Of a DNA stretch of 64,000 nt, positions 63,839 through 64,000 are shown one piece after another. This DNA is from Pseudomonas sp. J452 (GTDB taxonomy: Bacteria > Pseudomonadota > Gammaproteobacteria > Pseudomonadales > Pseudomonadaceae). Where the stretch lies: positions 1,054,001 to 1,118,000 of the forward strand of contig NZ_CP088294.1 in the NCBI RefSeq assembly GCF_024666525.1, given 5' to 3'. The translations under genes and the position numbers were made by a program. Under the pieces are notes generated by a model. That model worked only from the letters and a program-made list of their open reading frames with translations. It did no database searches and was not told the DNA's origin. Every line of letters starts with the position of its first letter. Within the stretch, counting starts at the first letter, position 1.

Positions 63839-64000
63839 TTACTCGCTCATCACCTTGATGACGGCCTGGTAGTCCTCTGCAGTGCAGTCCATGCACAAAC
63901 CACGCGGTGGCATGGCAGTCAAACCATTGGTCACGCTGGCTACCAGCGCGTCCATGCCCTTGGCCAGACGTGGCTCCCAGGCTGCCTTGTCGCCACGCTT
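63839..64000 (-). CDS. Cytochrome c5-like protein, C-terminal part
   Basis: The window ends inside this gene, so only the last 53 codons are present. They end with AMPPRGLCMDCTAEDYQAVIKVMSE, the usual C-terminus of small cytochrome c5-type proteins: MPP and the pair C-M-D-C typical of the disulfide, then a final helix. The haem-binding CxxCH lies beyond the right edge. It is upstream of cytochrome c4 on the same strand by 44 bases. Confidence 0.85.
   Translation of the reverse strand, partial: KRGDKAAWEPRLAKGMDALVASVTNGLTAMPPRGLCMDCTAEDYQAVIKVMSE

Overview
The window is a high-GC, gene-dense stretch of a gammaproteobacterial chromosome, almost certainly Pseudomonas sensu lato. Support: two DUF2388 proteins (a Pseudomonas family), recC-recB-recD, a divergent flavohaemoglobin/NorR-type pair, many REP-like palindromes with GTAG heads, and a right end (ampDh2-like amidase, marC-like gene, GGDEF protein, endo/exonuclease/phosphatase, dsbA, cytochrome c4, cytochrome c5-like) that follows the gene order I recall near the end of the P. 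aeruginosa PAO1 numbering. No rRNA, tRNA, CRISPR array, phage or IS transposase was seen.

Region 1 (1-12.0 kb) is a surface-polysaccharide locus that runs off the left edge. On the minus strand are a sulfotransferase-like protein, two tandemly duplicated GT2 glycosyltransferases and a compact sulfotransferase. Divergently, on the plus strand, are an ABC exporter (wzm/wzt), a 1664-residue multidomain protein (sulfotransferase, coiled coil, two RgpF-like domains, CDP-glycerol glycerophosphotransferase), a glycerol-3-phosphate cytidylyltransferase and another GT2. Together they point to an exported glycan carrying glycerol phosphate, possibly sulfated. The far left is clearly more AT-rich than the rest.

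Region 2 (12.0-20.3 kb) holds two DUF2388 secreted proteins translated close to a DUF4105 protein, a GFA-family protein, an AEC transporter, a CitMHS transporter, a TerC-family membrane protein with a clear terminator, and an unknown membrane protein. Region 3 (20.6-25.8 kb) is a minus-strand four-gene unit: PspA/IM30-like protein, AAA+ ATPase, coiled-coil membrane protein, and a membrane-anchored solute-binding/OmpA protein. I read it as an envelope-maintenance system. Region 4 (26-35.7 kb) is an orphan periplasmic binding protein and recC-recB-recD, with REP-like elements between recB and recD and one inside the recC reading frame.

Region 5 (35.8-42.5 kb) starts with a near-consensus ANR/FNR box well placed ahead of a small unknown gene, followed by a structured leader/terminator, a protoglobin-PAS-GGDEF-EAL protein and a PAS chemoreceptor. 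Next is an autotransporter-like protein with five and a half 47-residue Pro/Gly repeats. Region 6 (42.5-56 kb) has a Na/Pi-type transporter, a small lipoprotein, an Alx/TerC protein, a DUF5924-type protein, and then two chemoreceptors with nearly identical 3' halves bracketing hmp and its NorR-type regulator. It ends with an SpmA/SpmB-like protein, a DUF3313 lipoprotein and a DUF1330 protein.

Region 7 (56-64 kb) is the amidase, marC-like gene (flanked by two structured, inverted-repeat-ended elements), cryptochrome DASH, and the operons dsbA-EEP-dgcH and cytochrome c5-cc4, the last cut by the right edge.
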